Source: JABDLO01 sp041749255
GTDB lineage: Bacteria; Bacteroidota; Bacteroidia; Chitinophagales; Saprospiraceae
Reading direction: 5' to 3'
Assembly (NCBI GenBank): GCA_041749255.1
Contig: JBGTBR010000069.1
Location: 25,393-89,392 of the forward strand
Length of the DNA stretch: 64,000 nt
Shown: positions 27,452 through 35,991 of the stretch, one piece after another
Position numbering within the stretch: position 1 is the stretch's first letter
Layout of the letters: every line of letters begins with the position of its first letter
Notes under the pieces: generated by a model
What the model was told of the DNA's origin: nothing
Databases searched by the model: none
The model's input: only the letters and a program-made list of their open reading frames with translations
Position numbers and translations under genes: made by a program

Positions 27452-27834
27452 AGTAATATTATTTTATTCGTCTAACACATTATGTTATCCAGACGCAAAT
27501 TTACAATTACACAATGTAATTTAGGGTATAGTCCTAACTCTTTTTCGTAGAATTTGTTCTTTGTGTTGATAAATCTTTAGATAGCCCATATGGAAAAGGG
27601 TGATCGGTTTGATTCTACTGTAGTAAAGCAATGAATGATCCATTTCTGCAAGTGTATTTTTAACAATATAAGTTGAACCTACACCAGATTGACACAGCGA
27701 TTTAAATACTCAATAAGATAAAAAATGACCTACATGCACTTCACTATGGAGCATATACTATTTTTGTAGCCTCAGTATTTTTTGAAATTCTATTTAATCG
27801 TATTCGGATATTATTTAACACTGGCCAAATATTA
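27452..27834. other. 383-bp divergent promoter region between pdhA and recF
   Basis: Holds a minus-strand TAAATTTG (27503 down to 27496) 45 bp before pdhA, and a plus-strand TATTTTTG at 27759-27766 before recF. Neither has a convincing TTTG at the right distance. No gene is seen in the rest. Confidence 0.4.
27759..27766 (+). promoter_or_regulatory. Candidate -7 box for recF-dciA
   Basis: TATTTTTG followed by TAGC matches the Bacteroidota -7 pattern TAnnTTTG, about 69 bp before the recF ATG. No clear -33 TTTG was found. Confidence 0.38.
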
Positions 27835-28962
27835 ATGTATGGTAAAATGTATTATATAGAAAAAATAAAATTAACCCATTTTAAAAATTACGCTTCTATC
27901 GAGTTGGAATTTCATTCAAAGTGGAATGCCATTTTGGGCTATAATGGAATGGGTAAAACCAATCTTCTCGACGCGATTTACTACACATGTCTCGGAAAAA
28001 GTTATTTCTCTTCAGGAGATAAAAATGTTGTAAATCACCAATCCGAATTTTTCAGGATTGAAACTGGAATTCATATTAATGGAGTAAAAGAAAAGTTTAT
28101 CAATAAGACCATACCCGGTTCAATGAAAGAGATTTCTATTGATGGTAAGAAAATTCCCAATATTTCTCATCATGTGGGAAGATACCCATGTATAGTAGTG
28201 GCTCCAAATGATATCCACATCTTATTAGAAGGAAGTGAAGACAGGCGAAATTTTCTCAACCAATCGCTGATACAATGTGATAAATTGTATATTGAAAACC
28301 TGATCTATTATAATAAGGTCCTGCGACAAAGAAATGCACTTCTTAAATCCTTTTTAGATGGCCAAAGATTTGATAAAACATTACTGGAGGGAATCTCCCG
28401 CCAACTATTAGAACCCGCTCAATATATTTTTGAAAAAAGAAAGCATTTGGTTTCAGAAATTTCACCTATGTTCTCAGACATATACCAGAAAATTGCGGGT
28501 GGCCAGGAAATATGTTCCATTTCATACAACTCAAATCTGTTGGAAAGTGATTATTCCATGTTGTTGGAAAAACACCAGGAAAAAGATCGAATTCTCGGTC
28601 GCACGACAACGGGTATTCATAAAGATGATATGCATTTTATTATGAATGACGAATCTTTAAAAACTTATGGTTCTCAAGGCCAGCTAAAGTCATTTGTACT
28701 TGCTTTGAAGTTGTCTCAATTTTATAAATTAAAGGAAGCTACAGGTAAAAGTCCGATTCTTTTATTAGATGATCTTTTTGATAAATTGGATGAAAAAAGA
28801 GTAGCTTACCTTCTTGAAATACTGCATAGCGACGATTTTGGTCAAGTGTTTATAACGGATAAAGACAGATCGACAATTCCCTTACTTTTAGACGAGATAT
28901 CAACTAAGTATCGTATCTTTGCTATCCATGAAGGTACACTTGAACATAGTGAAGAAAAATGA
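27835..28962 (+). CDS. recF: DNA replication/repair ATPase RecF
   Basis: A 375-residue SMC-like ATPase that loads RecA at gaps with RecO and RecR. N-terminal KIKLTHFKNYASIELEF and Walker A GYNGMGKTN (35-43) lead. Then comes the RecF-typical VVAPNDIHILLEGSEDRRNFLNQSL, the TTGIHKDDMHF motif, the ABC signature-like TYGSQGQLKSFVLALKL and Walker B ILLLDDLFDKLDEKR. Length is normal. The start at 27835 (MYGKMYYIEKIKL) could be the Met at residue 5 (27847). Its 3' end overlaps the downstream DciA-like gene by about 35 bp, so the two are translated together. Confidence 0.95.
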   Translation: MYGKMYYIEKIKLTHFKNYASIELEFHSKWNAILGYNGMGKTNLLDAIYYTCLGKSYFSSGDKNVVNHQSEFFRIETGIHINGVKEKFINKTIPGSMKEISIDGKKIPNISHHVGRYPCIVVAPNDIHILLEGSEDRRNFLNQSLIQCDKLYIENLIYYNKVLRQRNALLKSFLDGQRFDKTLLEGISRQLLEPAQYIFEKRKHLVSEISPMFSDIYQKIAGGQEICSISYNSNLLESDYSMLLEKHQEKDRILGRTTTGIHKDDMHFIMNDESLKTYGSQGQLKSFVLALKLSQFYKLKEATGKSPILLLDDLFDKLDEKRVAYLLEILHSDDFGQVFITDKDRSTIPLLLDEISTKYRIFAIHEGTLEHSEEK

Positions 28963-29239
28963 CCAGGTTCTGAGTGATGCGATTCAAGCATTTATTGGTT
29001 CTAATAAAAAACTCTCCTCGCAATATACAGCAAATAGAATTAAATCCATCTGGAAAGAAGAAATGGGACCTACCATCTTTAGTTATACAAAAAAGTTGCA
29101 ATTTAATAAGGGTACACTTAGGATTTACCTCACTTCATCTACTCTAAGACAAGAACTCAGTATGTCTATTCCACAAATTATTTCTATGCTAAACCGTGAA
29201 TTGGGTGCAAATAGCGTAAGTAAGGTTATAGTCTGTTGA
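28928..29239 (+). CDS. DUF721/DciA-family replicative-helicase loader
   Basis: A 103-residue protein of the DUF721 family, now known as DciA in many bacteria lacking DnaC, where it helps load DnaB helicase at the origin. The domain fits: DQVLSDAIQAFIGSNKKLSSQYTANRIKSIWKEEMGPTIFSYTKKL, then LRIYLTSSTLRQELSM and a final helix-strand. The ATG at 28928 is chosen; a TTG nine bases upstream is also in frame. The gene begins inside the recF 3' end, a very common Bacteroidota arrangement. Convergent with the SDR gene, whose stop is only 10 bp away. Confidence 0.85.
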   Translation: MKVHLNIVKKNDQVLSDAIQAFIGSNKKLSSQYTANRIKSIWKEEMGPTIFSYTKKLQFNKGTLRIYLTSSTLRQELSMSIPQIISMLNRELGANSVSKVIVC

Positions 29240-29248
29240 AGGTTTAAC

Positions 29249-30109
29249 TCAAACCGGACGGTAAGAATCTCCTCCTTTTAATTTTTTCCAAATAAGTTTA
29301 TCTACTATTCTGGTCGGCATCCATCCGGTTAAAAATTTGAAGATCCATTTGTTTTTGTGAACCAGATAATGACTTTTGGGATTTTTAGAATCTATAATTT
29401 TCAGGATTAGTTTTGAAATCACTTCAACAGGCAATGCATTTTTTTCGGAATTCATAATCATATTGTCAGCCTTGTCTACTATACTTTTAAACTCCGTTTT
29501 CCTAAACCGCTCCAAAGTCCCGATATTCTTTTGCCAGATTTTGGTTTTAATTGGTCCGGGCTGTATGGCAATGACATCAATGCCAAATGGAATCAACTCG
29601 CGACGATAGACCTCCGACATGGACTCCAAGGCATGTTTTGATATACAATATGCACCATTAAATGGAGAATTGAACAAACCGGAAATAGAACTGATGTTAA
29701 TGATTTTCCCTGGAGCATGAGCAAAATCTTCTTTCATTCCCAGGAAGGGTAGGAGTGTATTGGTCATTTTTCTGACGGCCATCACATTTACTTCTATTTG
29801 CTTTACAAATCGATCATCTTCCAGATACATCAAAGGACCAGGTTCGGCAATTCCGGCATTATTGATCAACGCAGTTAATGGTTGGTTCCTCAAAATTTGA
29901 TAAAGATGTTCTGGAATTTTCTCTACTTTTTCATAGTCGGTTACGTCCATAATCAAGATATCCAGGTTCTCTGGAAACTGCTCAATCAGATTCTGCTTAT
30001 CTGCTTCTTTCCTGACAGTCCCTATAACCCTATATCCATTTTCAATTAACAATCTTGTAGCATCCAAACCAATACCTGATGAAATGCCTGTAAGAAAAAT
30101 ACTCTTCAT
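29249..30109 (-). CDS. Short-chain dehydrogenase/reductase
   Basis: A 286-residue classical SDR. The NAD(P) motif TGISSGIG is at 8-15, NNAG comes at about 87-90 (ALINNAGIAEPGPL), a catalytic Ser lies in INISSISG, and the YxxxK pair is in YCISKHALESM. The C-terminal 50 residues are longer than in minimal SDRs (YLVHKNKWIFKFLTGWMPTRIVDKLIWKKL), a basic, amphipathic end also seen in 17beta-HSD/retinol-dehydrogenase-like SDRs that associate with membranes. Substrate unknown, perhaps a lipid or sterol-like alcohol. It is 27 bp downstream of the glycosylasparaginase gene on the same strand and may share its transcript. Confidence 0.85.
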   Translation of the reverse strand: MKSIFLTGISSGIGLDATRLLIENGYRVIGTVRKEADKQNLIEQFPENLDILIMDVTDYEKVEKIPEHLYQILRNQPLTALINNAGIAEPGPLMYLEDDRFVKQIEVNVMAVRKMTNTLLPFLGMKEDFAHAPGKIINISSISGLFNSPFNGAYCISKHALESMSEVYRRELIPFGIDVIAIQPGPIKTKIWQKNIGTLERFRKTEFKSIVDKADNMIMNSEKNALPVEVISKLILKIIDSKNPKSHYLVHKNKWIFKFLTGWMPTRIVDKLIWKKLKGGDSYRPV

Positions 30110-30136
30110 AATTATTTTAATTCTGATGATGCTTTA

Positions 30137-31126
30137 TCAATCGGGTAATGTTAACAAAGAAGGAGAGGAAATGAGTTTTTCTTCCATTGCATTTTTCAAA
30201 GCATATTCAAAACCGTCATAAATTGCAAAAGAGCCATGATCTCCATATTTATTTAATGCTATAAAACATACTTGCTTATTGGTTAAGTCGGAATTTCTTC
30301 TCCTTACTCGATCTACCATTTCTTTACAAGCGTTCTCCGGGCTTATGCCCTGTCTCATTAATTCAACAATGATAGCACTCCCCGCTACTTTGATGATTTC
30401 TTCACCCAATCCCGTTGCACATGCAGCGCCTACTTCATTATCGACAAATAAGCCAGCTCCAATAATCGGAGAATCACCCACTCTACCTCGCATTTTAAAA
30501 GCCATTCCACTCGTTGTACATGCTCCGGAAATATTGCCATCATAATCTAAAGCCAACATTCCTATAGTATCATGATTTTCTACATTGATAGTAGGAGAAT
30601 AATTAGAAGTCTCTAACCATTTAGCATACGCTTCCTTAGATTTTTCAGTAGCCAGATCTTCGGGCTTGAAATCATGAGCTAAAGCAAAAGTATAGGCTCC
30701 TTCTCCTGATAGAAACACATGAGGGGATTCTTCCATGACTTTTCTGGCCACAGAAACAGGGTGCTTTATTTTTTCGAGACACATAACGGAACCGCAATTA
30801 CCGACTTCATCCATAATACAGGCATCGAGAGTTATATTTCCATCCCTGTCGGGCATACCTCCAAAACCTACACTGGTATTACTGGGGTCCGCTTCTGCCA
30901 CTTTTACACCAGTTTCAACGGCGTCCAATGCCCTTCCTCTCGTCCCTAAAATACTCCATGCTGCTTCATTGGCAGCTATGCCACTATTCCAGGTAGAAAT
31001 CACAAGAGGATCTCCTTTTCGCCTTTTGTCCACAATCGCACTGTTAAAAGAACTTTCTTTGCACGAAAGCCATTGGAATGAGGTCAGGGCTCCTAATTTT
31101 AAAAATAATCTTCTGTTGTGCATCAA
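30137..31126 (-). CDS. Glycosylasparaginase-type N-terminal-nucleophile hydrolase, Tat-exported
   Basis: A 329-residue Ntn hydrolase of the N4-(beta-N-acetylglucosaminyl)-L-asparaginase family, cleaving the GlcNAc-Asn bond or L-Asn/isoaspartyl peptides. It is made as a precursor cleaved before Thr187 in NHDTIGML, giving alpha and beta chains. DGNISGACTTSGMAFKMRGRVGDSPIIGAGLFVD holds substrate-binding residues, and GLGEEII the catalytic support. The N-terminus has a twin-arginine-like NRRLFLKLG followed by a hydrophobic core and WLSC, so it is probably Tat-exported and possibly lipid-anchored. Members with this signal are common in Bacteroidota. The enzyme would release Asn from glycopeptides (inference). 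Confidence 0.88.
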   Translation of the reverse strand: MMHNRRLFLKLGALTSFQWLSCKESSFNSAIVDKRRKGDPLVISTWNSGIAANEAAWSILGTRGRALDAVETGVKVAEADPSNTSVGFGGMPDRDGNITLDACIMDEVGNCGSVMCLEKIKHPVSVARKVMEESPHVFLSGEGAYTFALAHDFKPEDLATEKSKEAYAKWLETSNYSPTINVENHDTIGMLALDYDGNISGACTTSGMAFKMRGRVGDSPIIGAGLFVDNEVGAACATGLGEEIIKVAGSAIIVELMRQGISPENACKEMVDRVRRRNSDLTNKQVCFIALNKYGDHGSFAIYDGFEYALKNAMEEKLISSPSLLTLPD

Positions 31127-31210
31127 CGTTATTGTATCCGAAAATAATTAAACCGGGTAATCAAAATTTAAATATAACAAACCCGATAACATGATAATGA
31201 AAATTAAGCG

Positions 31211-31218
31211 TAATTTTG
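31211..31218 (+). promoter_or_regulatory. Candidate -7 box with a long leader to typA
   Basis: TAATTTTG followed by CGGC matches the Bacteroidota -7 consensus. It lies 193 bp before the typA ATG, so the leader would be about 185 nt. No clear -33 element; the rest of this gap (31127-31411) shows no gene. Confidence 0.35.
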
Positions 31219-31411
31219 CGGCTTTTTAACTGAAAAGTTTTGTTGTATTTATATTAATCGTAATGAAGGGAATAAAAAACCAATTGAATCAAAATTTGCT
31301 TCTTCATTCACTGTCAATGAGTTGACAACAAATGTCAAGGGAAGTAAACAAATCCTTAAACCCAACTATTATATTGAACCATATGCTTAAGTTTTTATTA
31401 CAATAGAAAAT

Positions 31412-33178
31412 ATGAGAGAGTCCATTAGAAATATTGCTATTATAGCCCACGTTGATCACGGTAAAACCACACTCGTCGATAAAATTATCGATGAGTGCAA
31501 AACATTGGATGATCGGGTAGAAAGAACCGAATTATTGCTTGACAATAATGATCTTGAAAGGGAACGAGGCATTACAATTCTGTCAAAGAACGTATCAGTG
31601 ATGTATCAAAACACAAAGATCAATATTATAGATACACCCGGTCACGCTGACTTTGGAGGAGAAGTAGAAAGAGTGTTAAGGATGGCAGATGGAGTACTTC
31701 TACTGGTCGATGCTTTTGAAGGCCCTATGCCTCAAACCCGATTTGTATTGTCAAAAGCTTTGGATCTTGGTTTAAAACCTATTGTGGTTGTCAATAAAGT
31801 AGACAGGGAAAACTGCACACCTGAGGAAGTTCAGGGAGATCTTTTTGATCTTATGTTTAATTTGAACGCTACTGATGACCAGTTGGATTTTATAACCTTA
31901 TTTGGTTCTGCTAAATACGGATGGATGAGTTATGACCATAAGATCATGACGAATAATATCACCCCATTATTAGATGCCATCATTCATCATATACCAAATG
32001 CACCTTTCTATGAAGGAGGCGTGCAAATGCAGGTTACCACATTGGATTATTCCAGCTTTTTAGGAAGAATCGCTATCGGCCGGGTTTTTAGGGGTATACT
32101 CCAGGAAGGTAAAGATTATGTGATATGCAAAAAAAGTGGAAACAACAAGAAGGTAAGAATCAAAGAGCTTTATGTATTTGAAGGTCTAGGCAGGAAAAGA
32201 AGTGATAAAGTGTACTCGGGTGATCTCTGTGCTGTAGTTGGTCTGGAAGATTTCGATATAGGCGATACGATTACCGATATTGATCATCCTGAACCACTAC
32301 CACGAATTGATATAGATGAACCCACCATGAGTATGCTGTTTACCATTAATACCTCACCTTTTTTTGGTAAGGAAGGAAAATTTGTCACTTCAAGACACCT
32401 AAGAGATAGATTGTACAGGGAGACAGAGAAAAATTTAGCTCTTCGGATTGAAGAAACCGGCCAGGAAGATAAATTTATAGTATTTGGCAGAGGCGTTTTG
32501 CATTTGTCCGTTTTAATCGAAACCATGAGGAGGGAGGGGTATGAACTTCAAGTGGGAAAACCTCAGGTAATAACCAAAGAAATTGACGGTCAAAAATGTG
32601 AACCGATGGAAACGCTTGTCATCGATGTACCTGACCAATATGCAGGGAAAGCCATTGAAATGATTACCCAACGAAAGGGAATACTACATATCATGGAAAC
32701 CAAGGGTGATGTTCAACATTTAGTCTTCGATATACCCTCCAGGGGATTGATTGGCCTGAGAAGCAATTTGCTCACTGCTACTGCAGGTGAAGCAGTTATG
32801 AACCACCGGTTTAAAGCATTCGAACCACACAAAGGGGAAATCGAGACCAGAAATAAGGGTTCATTGGTGTCGATGGAACAAGGACAGGCTTTGGCTTTTG
32901 CTTTGAACAGACTCCAAGACAGAGGTAAATTTTTTATTGAACCGGGAGAACAGGTTTATAAAGGTCAGGTGTTGGGTGAACATTCTAGAGATAATGATTT
33001 AGATATCAATGTAATAAAGGGTAAGAAACTTACAAATATGCGGGCTTCAGGCTCTGATGAGTCTGTAAGATTGGCACCTAAAATTAAATTTTCATTGGAA
33101 GAGGCTATGGAATACATTCGGGAAGATGAATATTTGGAAGTCACTCCGAAGAATCTCAGAATGAGAAAGATTAGCTGA
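31412..33178 (+). CDS. typA: Ribosome-associated GTPase TypA/BipA
   Basis: A 588-residue translational GTPase related to EF-G and LepA, needed for 50S assembly and growth at low temperature. G1 is AHVDHGKTT (12-20), the switch region ERERGITI, G3 DTPGHADFGGEVER, G4 NKVDR. Domain II follows at about 200-300, then two alpha-beta domains and the BipA-specific C-terminal domain with FDIPSRGLIGLRSNLLTATAGEAVMNHRF. Length is standard for the family (about 600). Transcription from the candidate box at 31211 would leave a long untranslated leader. The stop is immediately followed by composite repeat R3. Confidence 0.95.
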   Translation: MRESIRNIAIIAHVDHGKTTLVDKIIDECKTLDDRVERTELLLDNNDLERERGITILSKNVSVMYQNTKINIIDTPGHADFGGEVERVLRMADGVLLLVDAFEGPMPQTRFVLSKALDLGLKPIVVVNKVDRENCTPEEVQGDLFDLMFNLNATDDQLDFITLFGSAKYGWMSYDHKIMTNNITPLLDAIIHHIPNAPFYEGGVQMQVTTLDYSSFLGRIAIGRVFRGILQEGKDYVICKKSGNNKKVRIKELYVFEGLGRKRSDKVYSGDLCAVVGLEDFDIGDTITDIDHPEPLPRIDIDEPTMSMLFTINTSPFFGKEGKFVTSRHLRDRLYRETEKNLALRIEETGQEDKFIVFGRGVLHLSVLIETMRREGYELQVGKPQVITKEIDGQKCEPMETLVIDVPDQYAGKAIEMITQRKGILHIMETKGDVQHLVFDIPSRGLIGLRSNLLTATAGEAVMNHRFKAFEPHKGEIETRNKGSLVSMEQGQALAFALNRLQDRGKFFIEPGEQVYKGQVLGEHSRDNDLDINVIKGKKLTNMRASGSDESVRLAPKIKFSLEEAMEYIREDEYLEVTPKNLRMRKIS

Positions 33179-33179
33179 T

Positions 33180-33690
33180 CTGTTAAGGTTAAGTTTGAGG
33201 TTGAGGTTGAGGTCTTTGCCTTCGGCAGGTTGAGGTGTTGAGGATGAGGTTAAGGTTAAAGTTTTTGTAATCAAACTAGCTAATTGCTAAAAGCCAACTG
33301 CTAAAAGCTATTCGGCTACGAGCTACGAGCTACCAGCTAAAATGAGGTTAAGGTTGAGGTTGAGGTTGAGGTTTTCGCCTTCGGCAGGCTGAAAATACGG
33401 TAAATAGTGAGCAGTGATAGGTAAAGGGTCAGAAGGTTAAGGTTTTTGCCTTCGGCAGGTTGAGGATGAGGTTGAGGAGGTGGGACGTCATTTGCTTCGC
33501 GTCATTTGGCTATGTCGTCATTTGGCAACACCGCCATTGATCACCTGTCAAGCCCTTTCGATTTAATCTATTTAAACGCTTAACATTTAACAGTTAACAA
33601 TTAACAATTAACTTTCCTACTGCCCTGCTATCAGCTACGAACTATGAGCTACGAGCTAATATGATTTCCGCCTTCGGCAGGTTGAGGATT
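33180..33690. repeat. Composite low-complexity repeat R3 (inverted relative of R1/R4)
   Basis: Starts one base after the typA stop codon. Contains GAGGTTGAGGTTAAGG arrays, four or more copies of a GCCTTCGGCAGG hairpin module, GCTACGAGCTACGAGCTA copies, GTCATTTGGC/GTCATTTGCTTCGC copies, and a TTAACATTTAACAGTTAAC block. These are reverse complements of the R1 and R4 modules. No gene lies in the 650-bp gap. Confidence 0.85.
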
Positions 33691-33765
33691 AGTACAAAGT
33701 TTGGACTTGTTCCCGGATGGTTTCGGCTATGTTGAATATAAAAATGAATTAAATATGAAACATGG

Positions 33766-33796
33766 TTGCATTTATTTAGAGTAGTTATTATATTTG
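33766..33796 (+). promoter_or_regulatory. Promoter of the small acidic lipoprotein gene
   Basis: TTG (33766-33768) and TATATTTG (33789-33796) are 20 bp apart, fitting the Bacteroidota TTTG-N19-21-TAnnTTTG pattern. The box ends about 34 bp before the ATG at 33831. The same spacing is seen at rpoD. Confidence 0.6.
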
Positions 33797-33830
33797 CAAT
33801 ATTGTTTCATTTATATAAAAATTACGCCTT

Positions 33831-34232
33831 ATGAAATATCGTTTCTATTTTATTTTATTTTTCAGCCTGGGAATATTTGTGACTTCAGGTTGTGAGAAGC
33901 ACGATGAAGAAGTTTCAGATGTTCAGATACTTTTTATGCAGCCTGTACAGGGTGCTGTTATTACCAATCCTTCCAATGTTCAAATAAGAATTATTGTGGA
34001 AGCCGAACCCGAGAATCATGAAATTGAAATAGTACTTCACCCACACAATGATTCAAACAATAAAATTATAGATTGGGATGCTCACACTCATGATGAAGTT
34101 GTCGAGTTCAATCAAACGGTAGATTTATCTTCATTTCCATCCGGAACCATATTTCATCTCGATGTAGAAGCGTGCAGGGATGAAGATTGTGAACAAAAAG
34201 TAACAGGAGGAATCGAATTTTCTATTCAATAA
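33831..34232 (+). CDS. Small acidic, His-rich lipoprotein of unknown function
   Basis: A 133-residue lipoprotein: signal MKYRFYFILFFSLGIFVTSGC with lipobox TSGC (Cys21). The mature part is beta-rich and acidic, with a His/Asp/Glu cluster (ENHEIEIVLHPHNDSNNKIIDWDAHTHDEVVEFN) that could bind metal. It ends DVEACRDEDCEQKVTGGIEFSI with two Cys that may pair. The layout QGAVITNPSNVQIRIIVEAEPE resembles an Ig-like/big-1-type beta-sandwich edge. I do not recognise a named family. It has its own promoter and terminator and stands just upstream of the patatin/TIR pair. Confidence 0.7.
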   Translation: MKYRFYFILFFSLGIFVTSGCEKHDEEVSDVQILFMQPVQGAVITNPSNVQIRIIVEAEPENHEIEIVLHPHNDSNNKIIDWDAHTHDEVVEFNQTVDLSSFPSGTIFHLDVEACRDEDCEQKVTGGIEFSIQ

Positions 34233-34262
34233 AATTGATTTAAGTTGTTGTTTGTATTAATT

Positions 34263-34296
34263 AGCTGCCGGATCTCCTCCGGTGGCTGATTTTTTA
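34263..34296 (+). terminator. Terminator of the acidic lipoprotein gene
   Basis: A 10-bp stem with two G-T pairs (34263-34272 with 34278-34287) and a TCTCC loop, followed by a T run to 34296, 31 bp after the stop codon. It isolates the patatin/TIR operon from upstream transcription. Confidence 0.8.
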
Positions 34297-34623
34297 TAAA
34301 ATGTTAAGGGCGTATTCTATTGTTAATTCACAGCTGTTACTCCTGAGGAGAAAATATTACCCCACTACCAAGAATATTTTTCAATTCATTTAGAAGTCTT
34401 CCAAAACCCCCTCTATACTTATTAAAGTCATGTACTGGATATTGGACTTCAGCGTAAATTACATATCATTTAGTAACAGGATTTACTACTTAAACATTTG
34501 CTCTTGAATCGTCAATTGAATAATCTATATTTAGTTTTCAATAAAATCATTGGTACAATCAAGGCTTGTAGTTTAATTTTTTCTATATTATTGCCCTATT
34601 GATTAATTGTAAACTAAGGTATT
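34297..34623. other. Leader region of the patatin/TIR operon
   Basis: 327 bp of AT-rich DNA with no frame, tRNA or strong hairpin seen. A plausible TAnnTTTG box was not found, so the promoter of the operon is not identified. Confidence 0.4.
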
Positions 34624-35991
34624 ATGGCTAAAACTTCTTTGCTTGAAAGATTAAAATCTCCTGGCCCTAAGAGAATATTGGCATTGGACGGTGGTGGAAT
34701 ACGAGGGGTGCTCACATTGGGCTATCTAGAGAAACTAGAAGCAATCTTAAGAAAAAGGCATGGAAATCCCGATATGCTCCTTTGTGAATATTTTGATTTT
34801 ATCGGAGGCACCAGTACTGGGTCTATCATTGCCGCAGGCTTGTCCATAGGATTAAGTACTGCAGCGATAAAAGAAAAGTATTTTGAATTAGGTTCAGTGA
34901 TATTTGGTAAAAAAAAGAATTTATTTAATTATCTCTCCAGTGCAGAAAAATATGATACAAGACCTCTTGACAATGCTCTAAAGCATCAATTTGGTGATAT
35001 CACAATAGGAGATCAGAAGTTGATAAAATCAGGTTTGTGTATAGTGACAAAAAGAGCAGATACTTTGAGTACCTGGCCCATTATTAATCATCCGGAAGGA
35101 AAATTTTATCAAGCCAATAAAAATTATCCTCTTTGGCAAGTTGTAAGAGCGAGTGCAGCGGCTCCAACCTATTTTATGCCTGTTCAGCTAAAAGTAGGTG
35201 AAGATGCAAAAGGTGTATTTATTGATGGCGGTATCAGTCTGTTTAACAACCCTGCACTGCAAATGTTATTAATATCTACTTTAAGGGGTTTTCCTTTTCA
35301 CTGGCCAATGGGTCCTGAAAATCTCCTTGTTGTCTCAGTAGGTACCGGGAGACCATCGCTGCGATATACTTTAAAGGAATTAAAGAACATGAATCTTCTC
35401 AATTGGGCGTCTATGATCCCAGAGCAGTTTATGAATGATGCCAATTATTTCAATCAACTGATCATGCAAATCCTGTCTGATTCGCCTACAGCTAAAAAGA
35501 TCAATGAAGAAGTTGGCTCATTAAAATACGATAGTTTAAATGGTGCGCATGCATTAAGTTATCTTCGGTATGATTTAAACCTGGATCGAAACCATTTAAA
35601 AGCGATCGGTTTTGATTATTCTGACAAGAGGATTCGTGAATTAGGAGCAATGGACGATCATCGAAACATAGATGAATTGGCTAAAATAGGCCAGGTAGCA
35701 GCAGAAAAGAATATGAAAAACAGCCATTTTCCGGATTATTTCGATATAAATAAACCTACGACTAAACCCGTTATGAGAATAACTCAAGGTAAAAAATGGA
35801 ATATGGATTTTCAATCCTGTGTAAAAAAACCTATACCGGTACAGGCAGTGCAAATAAATGAGCCCTTTGAAGTTGAAACCTTAGAAGGATTGATGAAAGG
35901 GAAAGCAGGAGATTATCTTATCAGGGGTATTGAAGGTGAGTATTATGTTTGTGATCGAAAAATTTTTTTAAAAACATATGACATAAAATGA
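34624..35991 (+). CDS. Patatin-like phospholipase (candidate immune effector)
   Basis: A 455-residue patatin-family lipid acyl hydrolase. Oxyanion motif DGGGIRG is at 22-28, the nucleophile elbow GTSTG places Ser64, and DGG gives the dyad Asp201; all active-site residues are intact. No signal peptide is visible, so it would attack membrane lipids from inside, as CapV does in CBASS systems. Residues about 400-454 form a separate module (KKPIPVQAVQINEPFEVETLEG...GDYLIRGIEGEYYVCDRKIFLKTY) resembling a short domain I know mainly from phage-encoded small proteins. The gene overlaps the TIR gene by 4 bp (ATGA), pointing to coupled translation. No nucleotide cyclase gene is nearby. Effector role is inferred. 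Confidence 0.85.
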   Translation: MAKTSLLERLKSPGPKRILALDGGGIRGVLTLGYLEKLEAILRKRHGNPDMLLCEYFDFIGGTSTGSIIAAGLSIGLSTAAIKEKYFELGSVIFGKKKNLFNYLSSAEKYDTRPLDNALKHQFGDITIGDQKLIKSGLCIVTKRADTLSTWPIINHPEGKFYQANKNYPLWQVVRASAAAPTYFMPVQLKVGEDAKGVFIDGGISLFNNPALQMLLISTLRGFPFHWPMGPENLLVVSVGTGRPSLRYTLKELKNMNLLNWASMIPEQFMNDANYFNQLIMQILSDSPTAKKINEEVGSLKYDSLNGAHALSYLRYDLNLDRNHLKAIGFDYSDKRIRELGAMDDHRNIDELAKIGQVAAEKNMKNSHFPDYFDINKPTTKPVMRITQGKKWNMDFQSCVKKPIPVQAVQINEPFEVETLEGLMKGKAGDYLIRGIEGEYYVCDRKIFLKTYDIK

